Source: Clavibacter sepedonicus (GTDB lineage: Bacteria; Actinomycetota; Actinomycetes; Actinomycetales; Microbacteriaceae). Taken from it: a stretch of 64,000 nt of DNA. Where the stretch lies: NCBI RefSeq assembly GCF_000069225.1, contig NC_010408.1:1-64000 (forward strand), in the 5' to 3' direction. Each line of letters opens with the position of its first letter. The first letter of the stretch is position 1. The notes beneath the pieces are model-generated. The model made no database searches. It saw only the letters and a list, made by a program, of their open reading frames with translations, and was not told where the DNA came from. This document shows, one piece after another, positions 8,576 through 18,093 of the stretch. Both the position numbers and the translations under genes were made by a program.

Positions 8576-9796
8576 TCAGTCGGCGGCAGACGCCGCCGTG
8601 AGCCGGCAGATGGTCCGTGGGAGCAGGAGCCCGCCGGCGAGGATTACGGCCGCAAACGTCACACACGCGGCCGGCCACGGGACGGCGTCGTAGAGGATCC
8701 CCGCGGCGAGGCTGCCGAGGGCGGCCGCGAGGAGCGTGGTGGCCTCGTAGAGGCCCAGAGCGCGCCCGATGCGGGCAGTGCCGGCGGCCTCGGTGAGGGC
8801 GGCCTGCTCGATCGGCAGGATCGCGGCCAGCGCCAGCGCCGAGAGCACCCAGAGGACGGCGATTGTCACGGGATCCCGGGCGAGCGCCAGCCCACCCGCG
8901 AACGCGGCGCCGGCGATGGCCGCGGCAACGAGAACGGGCGTGCGTCCGAACCGGACCGTGAGCCGATGCATGTGTGGCGGGGCGACCGCGAGAGCGATCC
9001 CGCCCGGGAGCGACACCCACGCGATCGCGAGCGGCCCGAGCCCGAGCTCGCGCTGCAGGTGCAGCACCAGGAGCAGCCCGACAGCGCCCTCCGCGGTCCC
9101 GATGACCATCACCACGATCAGGAGCGGGCGCAGCCGGGTCGCGAGCTCGCGCACGACCACACGGCCGTCGCCGGCCGCCGGCACCGCTCGAGGGGCGTCG
9201 ACGTCGCCACTCCCCCGCGCCGACGCCCGGCCACGGCTCGAGGCGAGGAGCCCGCCGGCGAGGAGCGCGCACCCCGCGGCCGCGGCGAAGGTGAGCGGGT
9301 AGCCGGCGACAGCAAGGAGCGCGATCGCCGGCGCGAGGACGACCCACGACCCGAGCTCCTCGGCCGACATGAGCCGGGCGAAGGCACCCGGATCCACCTG
9401 GTGCCGTGCGCCGGCGGTCGCGCGCAGCGCGACCCACAGGAACGCACCGCCGGCCCGAGAGACGAGCACGCCTGCGAGGACGACGTGGAAGGTGCCGGCG
9501 CTGGCGACGAGCGCGTAGCCAGCGCCGAGCACGAGGGCGGAGGCCGCTGCGATCGTGGTCCGGTCGTACCGGTCCGCGGCCACGCCGCCGAGCGGGCGGA
9601 GCAGGAACGACGTCGCGAGCCCCGCTGCGAGGAGGGCGCCGGTCTGCGCGGCCGTGAGGCCGAGGACGGCGCCGGCGAACAGGGGCAGGGCGAAGTCCAC
9701 AACCTGCCCGGCGCCGCTGGCGAGCGTCACGCTCGACAGCAACTGCCGGGGGAAGCTCGCCTCGGCGGGCTGAGAGGCGGTCGGGTTGGTCGTCAT
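8576..9796 (-). CDS. Major facilitator superfamily (MFS) exporter
   Basis: The 406-residue membrane protein has about twelve hydrophobic segments in two halves. The loop between helices 2 and 3 reads GGVAADRYDRTT, matching the MFS motif G-x-x-x-D-R-x-G-R-R. A hydrophilic stretch at about 190-215 (SSRGRASARGSGDVDAPR) divides the halves. The substrate is unknown. It stands alone with its own terminator and lies next to the lanthipeptide genes on the same strand. A role in peptide or drug export is possible but unsupported; the cluster already has an ABC exporter. Confidence 0.85.
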   Translation of the reverse strand: MTTNPTASQPAEASFPRQLLSSVTLASGAGQVVDFALPLFAGAVLGLTAAQTGALLAAGLATSFLLRPLGGVAADRYDRTTIAAASALVLGAGYALVASAGTFHVVLAGVLVSRAGGAFLWVALRATAGARHQVDPGAFARLMSAEELGSWVVLAPAIALLAVAGYPLTFAAAAGCALLAGGLLASSRGRASARGSGDVDAPRAVPAAGDGRVVVRELATRLRPLLIVVMVIGTAEGAVGLLLVLHLQRELGLGPLAIAWVSLPGGIALAVAPPHMHRLTVRFGRTPVLVAAAIAGAAFAGGLALARDPVTIAVLWVLSALALAAILPIEQAALTEAAGTARIGRALGLYEATTLLAAALGSLAAGILYDAVPWPAACVTFAAVILAGGLLLPRTICRLTAASAAD

Positions 9797-9922
9797 GTTC
9801 TGGGCACTGTACCGCCGCGACGCAGCGGTGGCGTCTGTTCACGAATCGCTTGCCCGTCGGCGTCGTGAGTGTCAGCGACCGACGACGGGCCCCCAGCGGT
9901 ACCCGCCATCGTGACGTTGGTG
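9797..9922. other. Short intergenic stretch upstream of the MFS gene
   Basis: About 125 bp between the MFS start and the small membrane ORF. It should hold the MFS promoter, but I see no clear hexamer pair and no RNA structure. Confidence 0.4.
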
Positions 9923-10120
9923 TCAGCGGGCGGTGCCGCTCGACTGACGGCTGCACGCCTCATGGCTTCCGAAGGCGATTAAGAAGTGCAGCGCGCCGAG
10001 GCCGATGGTGATTCCGGAGGAGCTGATGCAGCCTGTGGCGATGACGGCCACCAGGGCGATGGACAACCACGGAAGGGCACACGCGAGGTGGCGCCTTCGC
10101 ACGACGCGACTGCCGATCAC
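9923..10120 (-). CDS. Small hydrophobic protein, possible lanthipeptide immunity peptide
   Basis: A 65-residue ORF with a GTG start at 10120, 16 bp after the ABC exporter stop and on the same strand. It has a basic N-terminus (GSRVVRRRHLA) followed by two hydrophobic segments (ALPWLSIALVAVIATGC and ITIGLGALHFLIAFG). Short hydrophobic immunity peptides such as PepI (69 residues) protect Pep5 producers, and the position at the end of a class I cluster fits. VIATGC also looks a little like a lipobox. No homology can be shown from sequence alone and the ribosome-binding site is weak. Confidence 0.4.
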   Translation of the reverse strand: MIGSRVVRRRHLACALPWLSIALVAVIATGCISSSGITIGLGALHFLIAFGSHEACSRQSSGTAR

Positions 10121-10136
10121 TCACTCGACGAGCCAG

Positions 10137-11915
10137 TCACTCACCGCGCGCGTTCATGACAAGCCGTTCGAAGAACTCGGCGTAGTGGGCGTCGTCGAGC
10201 AGCTCAGCATGCGGGCCGAGATGGATCTCCTGCCCGGCTCCCCCGACGAACAGCACGATGTCGGACGCCAGGATGGCGGACAAGCTGTGCGCGACGATGA
10301 TGGTCGTGCGCCTCCCCGAACCGTTGCCCAAGGCATGGAGGAGAGCATGCTCGCTCTCGGCGTCCATCGACGCGGTCGGCTCGTCGAGCACGACGATACC
10401 CGGCTCGGAGACCAGGGCGCGCGCCGCCGCCACGCGCTGCCATTCCCCGATGGACAGCTGTTCGGCTCCCTCGAAGCGTCTGCCGAGCGGCGTGTGCAGG
10501 CCGTTCTTCAACCGGTTGAGACGATCCGACATCCGGACCTTCTCGGCGCTCCGGGACACGGCACCCTCATCGCCGATGTCCTCGATGTTGCCGAATGCGA
10601 TGTTGTCGTAGGCGCTCAGCTCGAAGCGGACGTAGTCCTGGAACAGCACGCCGATCCCGTTGCGCAAAGAATCGCGATCGTACGCGGACGAGGGCAGCCC
10701 GTCGAATTCGATTTGACCGCGGTCCACCGCGTAGATGCCGAGCAGGAGCTTGACCAGGGTGGTCTTCCCGCCTCCGTTCGGGCCGACTATGGCGATCGTC
10801 TTGTTGGCGGGGAGCGTTAGATCGAGGGACGTGAAGATGGGAGTCTCGGTGGCGGGATAGGAGAAGTGGACATCACGGAACGTGATGCCCTCGGCCAAGA
10901 CCTCTGGGAAGGGTTCGCCGCCATCCAAGGGTTTCTCGATCGGCGTGTCCACGAAGTCGAAGAGGTTCCGCGCGTACAGCGATGCCTGATATATGCCGGC
11001 AATTCCTCCCAGGGCTCCGATCGTGACCCCGTACAACGAGTTCATGCCCTGGATGAAGCCCGCCAGGTTGCCGACGGTCACGCTCCCGGCACCGCCGATG
11101 ACGCTGTTGACGACCAACACAAGGGCGAGGATGGTGAAGCCCATGCCGAAGAGATCCGCGCCGGTGACTCCCGTCTGGCTCTGACGGAGCTGTCGGACGT
11201 CTTGCCGGAGCAGAGTCTGGAGCATGTTCGAAAAGCGGGCTCGTATGTGCCCACCTAGTCGGTAATGGGCGAGCTCCTTGTGCGACTGGTCGCTCATCGA
11301 CAACGCCTGGAGGTAGTTGATCATGCGTCGTGATTCCGTCTGGTTGACGTCCAAAGACCAGCGGTGGCGCCCGAAGAGGGCGGCAACCCCCACGCCGGGG
11401 AGCGGGGACAGGAGCACGAGGATCGAGGCGAGTGGGTGCCACGAGAACAAGGACACCGAGATCGACACGATCGAAACGAACGCAGCGAGCGTGTCGATGG
11501 TCGTTTCCGGCAGGGAGGAGACGCGGTTACCCTGAATTTCGGAGAGCGCGCGTCGGATGCGGTTGTACTCGGCCGGGTCCTCGTAGTGCGATTGCGAGAG
11601 CCCGAGCCCTGTCGCGAGTGATTGCTTCGAGAAGGCCTGATCCGCCAGCAGTCCCGCGTGCGACATCAGGTACTGCGCGGCCGATGAGAGCAGGCGTTGC
11701 GCCACCTGGGCCGCGAACAGCCCGAAGAGGGGCAGGGCGACGGTGACGTACTCGATGCCCGCACCCGCCGCGGCGCCGTCCGCGACCGCATCCACGACCT
11801 CTGCCGTGAGGGCGATTTGCAGGCCCGGCACTACGGCGGCGATCCACGTCATGAGCGCCGCCAGGGCATAACGCCGGGGAGAGGTGCGCCATACCCTCCA
11901 GATGGCGCTAAGCAT
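10137..11915 (-). CDS. lanT: Lanthipeptide ABC exporter (LanT-type, no peptidase domain)
   Basis: A 592-residue fused permease-ATPase. About six membrane segments occupy residues 15-310. The nucleotide-binding domain has Walker A GPNGGGKTT (about 378-386), the signature LSIGEWQRVAAARAL and Walker B IVVLDEPTASMD, with the switch histidine in VAHSLS. No N-terminal C39 peptidase is present, as in NisT/SpaT-type class I exporters, so the leader must be cut by another protease. Its start overlaps the lanB stop by 8 bp, implying translational coupling. The substrate is presumably the modified LanA peptide. Confidence 0.85.
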   Translation of the reverse strand: MLSAIWRVWRTSPRRYALAALMTWIAAVVPGLQIALTAEVVDAVADGAAAGAGIEYVTVALPLFGLFAAQVAQRLLSSAAQYLMSHAGLLADQAFSKQSLATGLGLSQSHYEDPAEYNRIRRALSEIQGNRVSSLPETTIDTLAAFVSIVSISVSLFSWHPLASILVLLSPLPGVGVAALFGRHRWSLDVNQTESRRMINYLQALSMSDQSHKELAHYRLGGHIRARFSNMLQTLLRQDVRQLRQSQTGVTGADLFGMGFTILALVLVVNSVIGGAGSVTVGNLAGFIQGMNSLYGVTIGALGGIAGIYQASLYARNLFDFVDTPIEKPLDGGEPFPEVLAEGITFRDVHFSYPATETPIFTSLDLTLPANKTIAIVGPNGGGKTTLVKLLLGIYAVDRGQIEFDGLPSSAYDRDSLRNGIGVLFQDYVRFELSAYDNIAFGNIEDIGDEGAVSRSAEKVRMSDRLNRLKNGLHTPLGRRFEGAEQLSIGEWQRVAAARALVSEPGIVVLDEPTASMDAESEHALLHALGNGSGRRTTIIVAHSLSAILASDIVLFVGGAGQEIHLGPHAELLDDAHYAEFFERLVMNARGE

Positions 11916-14900
11916 GGGAGCTCGCTTCCGCCAAGTGAGTCAAGCGGCCGCGCTGGCTCTGCAGGGCTCCTCGCCACACATCGAAGACCTCCCCGTCCGT
12001 CATCGAGCTGTGGTCGAGGACGCGATTGCAGGTCATGTGCCAGACGCTGCGGAGGATGCCTTCGCGATGCGCGTCGGCCAGGTCGTCCCAGCCCAGATCC
12101 CGGACGGAGCGCAGCAACGCACCGAACGCCCGCTCGCCCGACGCGGCCAGGTCACGGAGTCCCTCACCGATGGCGGGCGGATCGTGATCGGCTCCCGACG
12201 AGCTGGAGACGAGCGCGTGCAGCACGGCCCGGTTCTCGCGTAGGTATCTGGTGGACTTGGGATTCCTTTCCGCGCCGACGTCGCCGTTCCTGACGAACGC
12301 GAGCCGCTCCTCCAGGGTGTCGAACACCGTGCGTGCGTAGGCATCGAGCATTGCGACCGCGACCGCCATATCGTCGAGCTCCGTGATCGTCCGGAGCGCT
12401 GCCAGGTACGCCGAGGCTTCCTTCGCGAAGAACGTCTCGAAGCACGTGAACATCGCCGCACCGCCGTACCGACCCCTCTCCGGGCGGTATGGCACCTCGA
12501 GCACGTCTCGGAAGAGCCCCTCGGTCGCCGGGGTTCCCACCAGGCCCGGAGAGCCTGCGTGAGCGCGGCCCGGTCTTCGCCGACATGCACCCGGATCCGG
12601 AGGTGGGGCCGCGGATCCTGGTACTGCACGAAGTACCACCGCGATTGCGGGGACCCGCGAAGCAGTTGGCCGAGCACCTCGTCGAGCTCGAGCAGCGTCC
12701 GCCTGTGCTGCGCGGCCGGCTCGTACACCTGCAGCGAGAGCCACTCGTCGTCGACCTGCAGGGGATCGTCGATGAAGTGCGGCTCATGCACGGCCGACCA
12801 GGATGGCGACGCGTGGTGATCCAAGCTCGCGTGGGCTCCGCGATCGCCGCCGCCCGGGACCTCGGCGAGCGCGATGGGCACCACGACCTCGGTGACCAGG
12901 CCCTCCCCGACTGTGTTGGCGCTCCGCAACTGGTCCGGACTCGGCAGGACCTCCTGGAACCGCAGGTGCTTGCGGGTCCTCAGCTCGCCCAGGATGTGGA
13001 TCACGGCGAAGTCGTTGTCCAGGTTGAGCAGGAGGCGGTTGTCCTCTTCAACTTCGTAGACGAGGTCCGGCACCTGCCAGGTCTGACGCCAGGCATCGAC
13101 GAGCTCCCGAGCGACCTTCGCGTCGGTGGTGTCGATGTCGGCCTTGGGTAGCGTCCACTCGCCTGCCCGCAGCACCACGCCCCGCCGGACGACGCGGGGG
13201 AGCCGCAGGCTCCCCTCGAACGTTCCCCAGGAGAATCCGCCGAGGGGGCGTCGGGAGTGGTCGGAGAGCACGGTGAGCAGCCGCGCGACGGGGTTCGACA
13301 GCTCCGGGTTGAGGACATGCGATCGCCGGATGGTGATCTCCCTTCCGAGCGTCCGCGACCAGAGGAGGAGCCTGTCGTAGTCGGAGGTCACGTGCACGTC
13401 GCTGATGTCGAGGGAGAGGCCCTCAGCGTCCGTCTGTCCGCCGTTGACGACGATCCTCGTGTCGGTGAGGCTGGGCGTCACGGACACGTTCGCGCCGCGC
13501 GCCGCCTGGGGAAAGTCGACCATTTGCGTCGGGACGGCCGCCTCGGGAGAGGGCGTCATCGCGAGGGCGCGGAGGGAGTCTCTGACCTCGTGCGTGAGGA
13601 CATGCGCGAATCTGCCGAAAGTGCTCCCTCCTTCGGCGACCGATGCGCTGTTCAGGACGATCAGGTCCTCCCCGTCGCCCTCGTGGTGTCGGCCCACCTG
13701 CGCGAAGACGTCGATCGCATGCACCGGAGTCCGTGCGGCTCCCTGCGAGCCGACGGCGACGCGCATGCGCTCCTCGAGTGCCTCGGTGATCTCGACGATC
13801 AGGGCGCCCTCCTGCAGCCCGCGCATCAGGACATCCGACAAGACGGATTCGTATGCCGTCAGTCGCCCCGGCTGGGAGGGGACCTCGAGGGGCGAGGCGA
13901 TGTACTCGTCCACCGAGCCCAAGCCCACGTGCCCGTCGACCAGGTCAGCGATGCGAACCGCGCCGCCGAACCCGTAGCGATCGAGGAACTGCGCGTGATA
14001 CGCCCGCAGGGGGTACTCGTTCGCGATGTCGCCTTCGCCAGATGCCGGGGCGACGGCTTGCATGAACGTGGCCGCATCGGCAATGCGGTCGGCCGTGCCC
14101 CGGGACAGTGGCAGGTGGTGCGTCGGCGTGGTCAGGTGCAGGTCGATGGGCGCTCGGTTCGACTCGGAGGGGAATAGGAGCGTCGCTCGTTCCAGGTGCT
14201 GGCCGATCTCGTCCACCGACTCGGCGCGGGCTGTCCAGACGAGCTGCCGCAGCATGTCGGAGGTGCGATCCGGGAGGCCTCGGAGGAAGCGATCCGGCCG
14301 GTACCCGGCGTACACGAGGCTCGGCGTGTCGTTTGGGATCATGAAGCCGAGCTTCACGAGGTTGGTCAGCAGGGCGTCGAGGACGGCGGTCGACGCGCGT
14401 CCTTCGTAGTGATCACGCAGTTCGGTGCGCAAGCCGTCCAGGGTGATGCCGTCTGCCGCTCGCTCGAGCGCGAGGAGCGCCGCGGGGGCGGCTTTGATCG
14501 ATAGGTCGACGCCTGCATCGGTCGCTCCCATCGCGAAGGGGGCGGGCAGCGTCACGCGCCCGTGGGCCACTCGTCGGAGCGCATTGCTCCTCACCAGCGC
14601 ATCCGGTGGAAGGGCCAGGACCTCCTTCCTGTGGAGGCTGTCGATGAGGGCCATGTCCGGTCGAGAGTGCACGATGACCGCGGCGGGGTCGACGGTGTCG
14701 GAATCGACGGCGTGTTCGGGGTCGGCGAGGGGGCCGGCGGAGGTCGCGGCGAATAGGCCGAACGGGGTGGGCCTCGAGCGCGATCGGATGATGTAGCGCA
14801 ACAGGCTGCGTGCCTTGCCGGATTCGGCGATGTCCAGTTGCTTTGGGCTCGCGCTCCTGTACCACGACGACAGCCCAGGCGAGGCGTAGTCGATGGCCAC

Positions 14901-15050
14901 CTCGAGGTGAGGATCGATGAGGGATCGCAGCGCCTCTGCGTCGATGACGGATGCGTAGGCGTCGATGAGGGGCTTGAGGGGGCTCAGGGTCGTGCGCGTC
15001 ATGGAGAAGCCGGCGGGCTCGTACCGGTAGCGCGTAGTGGGCTCATTCAT
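11908..15050 (-). pseudogene. lanB: Class I lanthipeptide dehydratase LanB, interrupted by a one-base frameshift
   Basis: LanB uses glutamyl-tRNA to dehydrate Ser/Thr. The N-terminal glutamylation domain starts at ATG 15050 and contains RSRSRPTPFGLFAA; the C-terminal elimination domain contains GLFRDVLEVPYRPERGRYGG. The reading frame changes at the G run 12530-12533 (CCCC on the coding strand). Adding one C restores WWEPPATEGLFRD and one frame of 1047 residues, the usual LanB length. The start overlaps the lanC stop and the end overlaps the exporter start, each by 8 bp. As sequenced, the elimination domain is lost. This may be a sequencing error, true inactivation or slippage. Confidence 0.85.
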
Positions 15051-16341
15051 TGGGTGCTCCGGTGAAGTAGCGGTGCCAGATCGGGTGGGCGTCGCGGGTT
15101 CGTCCTGCGATCGTGGCCAGGGTGCCGGCAGCGCCCATCAGGAAGGTGGGGTCGTGAAGGGGCCGTCCGTCGAGGCCCGCGCTCACGATGCCGAAGGGCG
15201 CATCGGCATCGATGCTCTGCAGGATCCGACTCACGAGCAGCGCGTCGTTGGCGGCCCAGCGTGTCGACGGCACCGTCGTGCCGCCGGACGTCAAGGAATG
15301 CAGGACCAACATGCCGGCTGCGCCGTGACACAGGGATGAGTCGGTCGTCGGCGTGCTGATGAACGCCTCGACGTTCGACTCGATGGAGGCTTGCATGGCG
15401 GACGCCGAGCTCTCGTCGTCGAGGAGCTCGGCGATGCGGAGGAGGGCGACGGCTGGTCCGCTGCTCCCGAAGCACCAAGCGCACACCGACCCCGTCGAGG
15501 GCATCGTCACGGAGCCGTGCACCTCCAGTCCACGTGGCCACTGCAGGCATCCGCTCGGGTCGGGGACGGCCGTGTCGAGCAACCAGTCCCTCATCCGGCG
15601 GAGCTGATCGATGACGACTGGCTGTGCCCCGAAGCGCTTCGCGGCCGACGCCAGGGCCAGTGCGATGCCCGCTACGCCGTGTGCGGTGCCGAGATCGACG
15701 AAGTCGCCGGTCGAGAGCGCTTCGTACGTGCTCCCCGGCATGAAGTAGCGCCTGTCGACCGTGAAGGCCTCTGTCACCGAAGTGCCCGCCTGCAGCAGGT
15801 CGGCGAGGACGTCCATGAGCCCGGACGCGACAGCCCTGTCGTCGGGACCGCACACGGCTCGGGGGATGGCGGAGAGGTAGAGGAGCTGTCCGGCTGTCCC
15901 GGAGATGACGTCGTGCGGGCTCCCGTCGGCGAAGCCACTTCCAGGAGGAGGCGTGCCGGCTCCCAGCTGCGTGACGACGACCTGATGGAATCGTCTGGCG
16001 GAGGGAAGGAGCCGTTCGTCGACGATGGAGCGTTCCGCCATGGCAGCCGCCAGGCCGGCAGCTCCGTCGAAGAGCCCCAGGGAGGTGAAGGGGGCGGTGT
16101 TGCTCAGCTGCACCGCCGAGCGGAGATGCGCCATGGCCTCACGATCGAAGTCGATGCCGGTCGACAGGGTGGCCTCGAACAGTGCCATGGACACGCCGGC
16201 ATGGCCGTCGCCGAGGTTGCGTCCGTCCCATGACATGCCTGCGTCGAGAGCGTCCGCGTCCGAGACGGCTGCGCGGATCACTGCATCGTCCGCGAGGCGT
16301 GTCGCGAGGATCTGCATCGCGTGCGTCGTGTCCGTGTTCAT
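15043..16341 (-). CDS. lanC: Lanthionine synthetase C (LanC cyclase)
   Basis: The 432-residue product adds cysteine thiols to dehydrated residues to form lanthionine rings. The zinc ligands of the family are visible: Cys290 in AWCFGSSG and Cys338-His339 in LCHGAAG. LFDGAAGLAAA, GTAGQLLYLS and GTAHGVAGIALAL are the glycine-rich repeats of the LanC barrel. ATG 16341 (MNTDTTHAMQ) is preferred; ATG 16374 is in frame but sits in the loop of the hairpin at 16359-16391. The gene overlaps lanB by 8 bp. It follows lanA, so the order is A-C-B-T. Confidence 0.9.
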   Translation of the reverse strand: MNTDTTHAMQILATRLADDAVIRAAVSDADALDAGMSWDGRNLGDGHAGVSMALFEATLSTGIDFDREAMAHLRSAVQLSNTAPFTSLGLFDGAAGLAAAMAERSIVDERLLPSARRFHQVVVTQLGAGTPPPGSGFADGSPHDVISGTAGQLLYLSAIPRAVCGPDDRAVASGLMDVLADLLQAGTSVTEAFTVDRRYFMPGSTYEALSTGDFVDLGTAHGVAGIALALASAAKRFGAQPVVIDQLRRMRDWLLDTAVPDPSGCLQWPRGLEVHGSVTMPSTGSVCAWCFGSSGPAVALLRIAELLDDESSASAMQASIESNVEAFISTPTTDSSLCHGAAGMLVLHSLTSGGTTVPSTRWAANDALLVSRILQSIDADAPFGIVSAGLDGRPLHDPTFLMGAAGTLATIAGRTRDAHPIWHRYFTGAPNE

Positions 16342-16358
16342 GGGTTTCGAAGCGGAGA

Positions 16359-16391
16359 GGGGTGTTCCGGTCATGTGCGCCGGAACACCCC
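16359..16391 (-). promoter_or_regulatory. Intercistronic hairpin between lanA and lanC
   Basis: A perfect 12-bp stem (GGGGTGTTCCGG / CCGGAACACCCC) with a 9-base loop lies 12 bp after the lanA stop. Such read-through structures commonly make the precursor far more abundant than its modification enzymes. An upstream in-frame ATG for lanC sits in the loop. Confidence 0.85.
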
Positions 16392-16403
16392 ACGGGCTTC
16401 GTG

Positions 16404-16580
16404 TCAGCAGCGACCCGACGTCTGCGTGGAGCCGCAGGCGGTGGTGGTGATGATCGTCCTGCACACCTTGACGGTCAGCTTGAATGTGAGCCCGAAGACG
16501 GGCGTCGTCTGCGGGGATGCATTCCCGCTGGACGCGCCGACCTTGGGGTCGAGATCGAATTCGGATGAGATGTCAGACAT
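16404..16580 (-). CDS. lanA: Class I lanthipeptide precursor peptide
   Basis: A 58-residue precursor. The 24-residue leader MSDISSEFDLDPKVGASSG-NASPQ carries the FDLD box (FNLD-type) bound by LanB/LanC and ends in SPQ, close to the PQ end of the subtilin leader. The predicted 34-residue core starts TTPVFGLTFKL, has Cys at core positions 16, 25 and 34, and is rich in Thr/Ser (12), allowing up to three rings. The spacing VKVCRTIITTTAC loosely recalls Pep5/epilancin-type peptides. ATG 16580 has GAGAGG upstream. No processing protease gene lies in the cluster. Confidence 0.88.
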   Translation of the reverse strand: MSDISSEFDLDPKVGASSGNASPQTTPVFGLTFKLTVKVCRTIITTTACGSTQTSGRC

Positions 16581-16888
16581 ACTCTTGCCTCTCGTTAGTT
16601 CCATCGGAGCGAGCCCGTTGCGAATGTTAATTCTGGACTCAGTCTCGACTGTTGCAGGGAATCGTGCCGAGGGGCAATGCCGCAATGATGATTGCCCCCT
16701 ATTTTGGGGCGGGATTATGAATCTCAGGGGCGGGGTCGCGAAAGCTCGCCGAAGCTGCTGGCGAGAGAAACGAGCGGATTCTTAGCGCGTTGGTAGCTGT
16801 ACGAGCGCGCGTGCATCTCGAGTCTTCCAGCGGTCCGAGCGGGAAGGTCGCCACCGCGGCCATTCACCGGTGCGGAGGCCCTGCCGGA
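16581..16888. promoter_or_regulatory. Upstream region of lanA with inverted repeat
   Basis: About 300 bp with no gene and locally lower G+C, so it should contain the lanA promoter. The repeat GGGGCAAT-N12-ATTGCCCC (16671-16698) is a candidate regulator site about 90 bp upstream of the lanA start. AATTAACATT near 16630 (minus strand) could be a -10 region. No two-component or other regulator gene is found in the cluster. Confidence 0.5.
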
Positions 16889-17362
16889 CTACCGGTACGC
16901 GCGCATCCCCACCGTGTCGATGAACGCCGATCCGCTCCCAGCCTGAGTCGCCATGCGGACGAGAACGGACGAGGCGATCGCCGTCGCGGCGACTGCGGTC
17001 AGAACGGCGGCCGCAACGCCCATCGGGGAATGCGCAAGGACGACCCCCGCGCCGAATGCCGCCAGTTCGAGCGCGTAAAGCAGGTAGATCCACTGCCGTC
17101 CCGGCATCGCGTCCTGACTGGTCGCACGCACGAGGGTCCTCTTCACGCCCACACGCAGGGCAATTCGCGCAAGGGACGACAGCGCGAGGATTCCGAGCCC
17201 GAGGAGCGCGGTGGCGGGGGTTCCGATATCCGTCACGATCAATGCGAAGAGGACGACGCCCCCCGTCGCGATGCCATCCGCCAGTGCTTGACCTGCTATC
17301 AGGCCAAGACCGCGGCGTTCCCCTGTGATCGATGGACTAGCTCTTCCTTGAATTTCCCCCAT
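16889..17362 (-). CDS. Membrane protein of unknown function next to lanA
   Basis: The 157-residue product has four hydrophobic segments (GLIAGQALADGIATGGVVLFALIV, TALLGLGILALSSLA, WIYLLYALELAAFGAGVVLA and AAAVLTAVAATAIAS). No family is recognised. The ATG lies in a palindrome TTCCCC-N4-GGGGAA (17354-17369) with TACCAT six bases upstream, which would suit a leaderless transcript; there is no ribosome-binding site. It could be an immunity membrane protein for the lanthipeptide or a truncated transporter half. Confidence 0.5.
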   Translation of the reverse strand: MGEIQGRASPSITGERRGLGLIAGQALADGIATGGVVLFALIVTDIGTPATALLGLGILALSSLARIALRVGVKRTLVRATSQDAMPGRQWIYLLYALELAAFGAGVVLAHSPMGVAAAVLTAVAATAIASSVLVRMATQAGSGSAFIDTVGMRAYR

Positions 17363-17760
17363 TGGGGAATGGTATCAGGTGAGCGCGCGACCGAAGGAAT
17401 GTCGCGGAACGCTGGCGGTGGAGCTGACGAGATGATAGGGGCGGCATGCGGGAGGTGGCGCGTCACGCCCGGCATCGCGCGGGCCTCCGAAACCACACGC
17501 TCGTCATCGGTCGGCGTGCGCAGCACGAAGGCGGTCTCGGCAAGGGCTGCCCACCTATCGATGGTCGTCGCGGGGTCCGGGCCTCGACAGGCCGGCTTGC
17601 CAGCATGGTCCGTGCCCGTCGACGAGTCCCGCCGCATTGGCCCCTAGACAAAGCGCTAGAACTCGGGAGCGTGCTCGCTTGTCGTTGGTGGCCCATACGC
17701 TCTCCGACGAGTGTGGCCGGATGCTCCTACATCGACTCGATCGACGAAGGAGGCCACCCG

Positions 17761-18093
17761 GTGAACAAGGTGAAGGGCGACGTCACGCGCCTGGTGCGCG
17801 ACGTCGAGACTCACCCATGGGCGCACCCGGAGGCTGGCTACTGGCGCGTCCAGGTCGAGGGGCACCCCGTGCTCGGCTACGTCATGCGGATGCGTATGGA
17901 GCTCGGTGACCCCTTCACGTACGAGATCTACGGCGATGCCCGCAACGATCGGGGACAGCGGATCTGGATCCATCGCGAAGCGTCCCTAAACGCGGCCGTG
18001 GCATGGATGATGCAGCGCTCCGACCGACTGGTCGCGTTCGCGGCGCGCTACGCGACGACCGAGGTCCACGGCGGGCCAGTAGCTGGCGCTTAG
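17761..18093 (+). CDS. Small protein of unknown function
   Basis: A 110-residue product with a GTG start chosen because GAAGGAGG lies 9 bases upstream; the longer open frame from 17446 has no such site. Sequence VNKVKGDVTRLVRDVETHP, then GYWRVQVEGHPVLGYVMRMR and GDARNDRGQRIWIHREASL, is mixed alpha/beta and soluble. No known domain. Its stop overlaps the stop of the converging gene at 18090. Confidence 0.65.
   Translation: MNKVKGDVTRLVRDVETHPWAHPEAGYWRVQVEGHPVLGYVMRMRMELGDPFTYEIYGDARNDRGQRIWIHREASLNAAVAWMMQRSDRLVAFAARYATTEVHGGPVAGA

Noticed and set aside
8438..9956. Large open frames antisense to and overlapping the MFS gene
   Set aside because: Shadows of a real membrane-protein gene; composition is Arg/Gly/Glu-rich and no start signal is present.
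12033..12530. Continuation of the N-terminal lanB frame past the shift
   Set aside because: The sequence after the shift is Arg/Ser-rich and lacks the elimination-domain motifs, which are found in the other frame.
13257..14177. 306-codon open frame on the plus strand inside lanB
   Set aside because: Antisense shadow; lanB has family motifs in the other strand.
17299..17637. 112-codon minus-strand ORF upstream of the membrane gene
   Set aside because: No ribosome-binding site, no recognisable motif, overlaps other frames; not supported.
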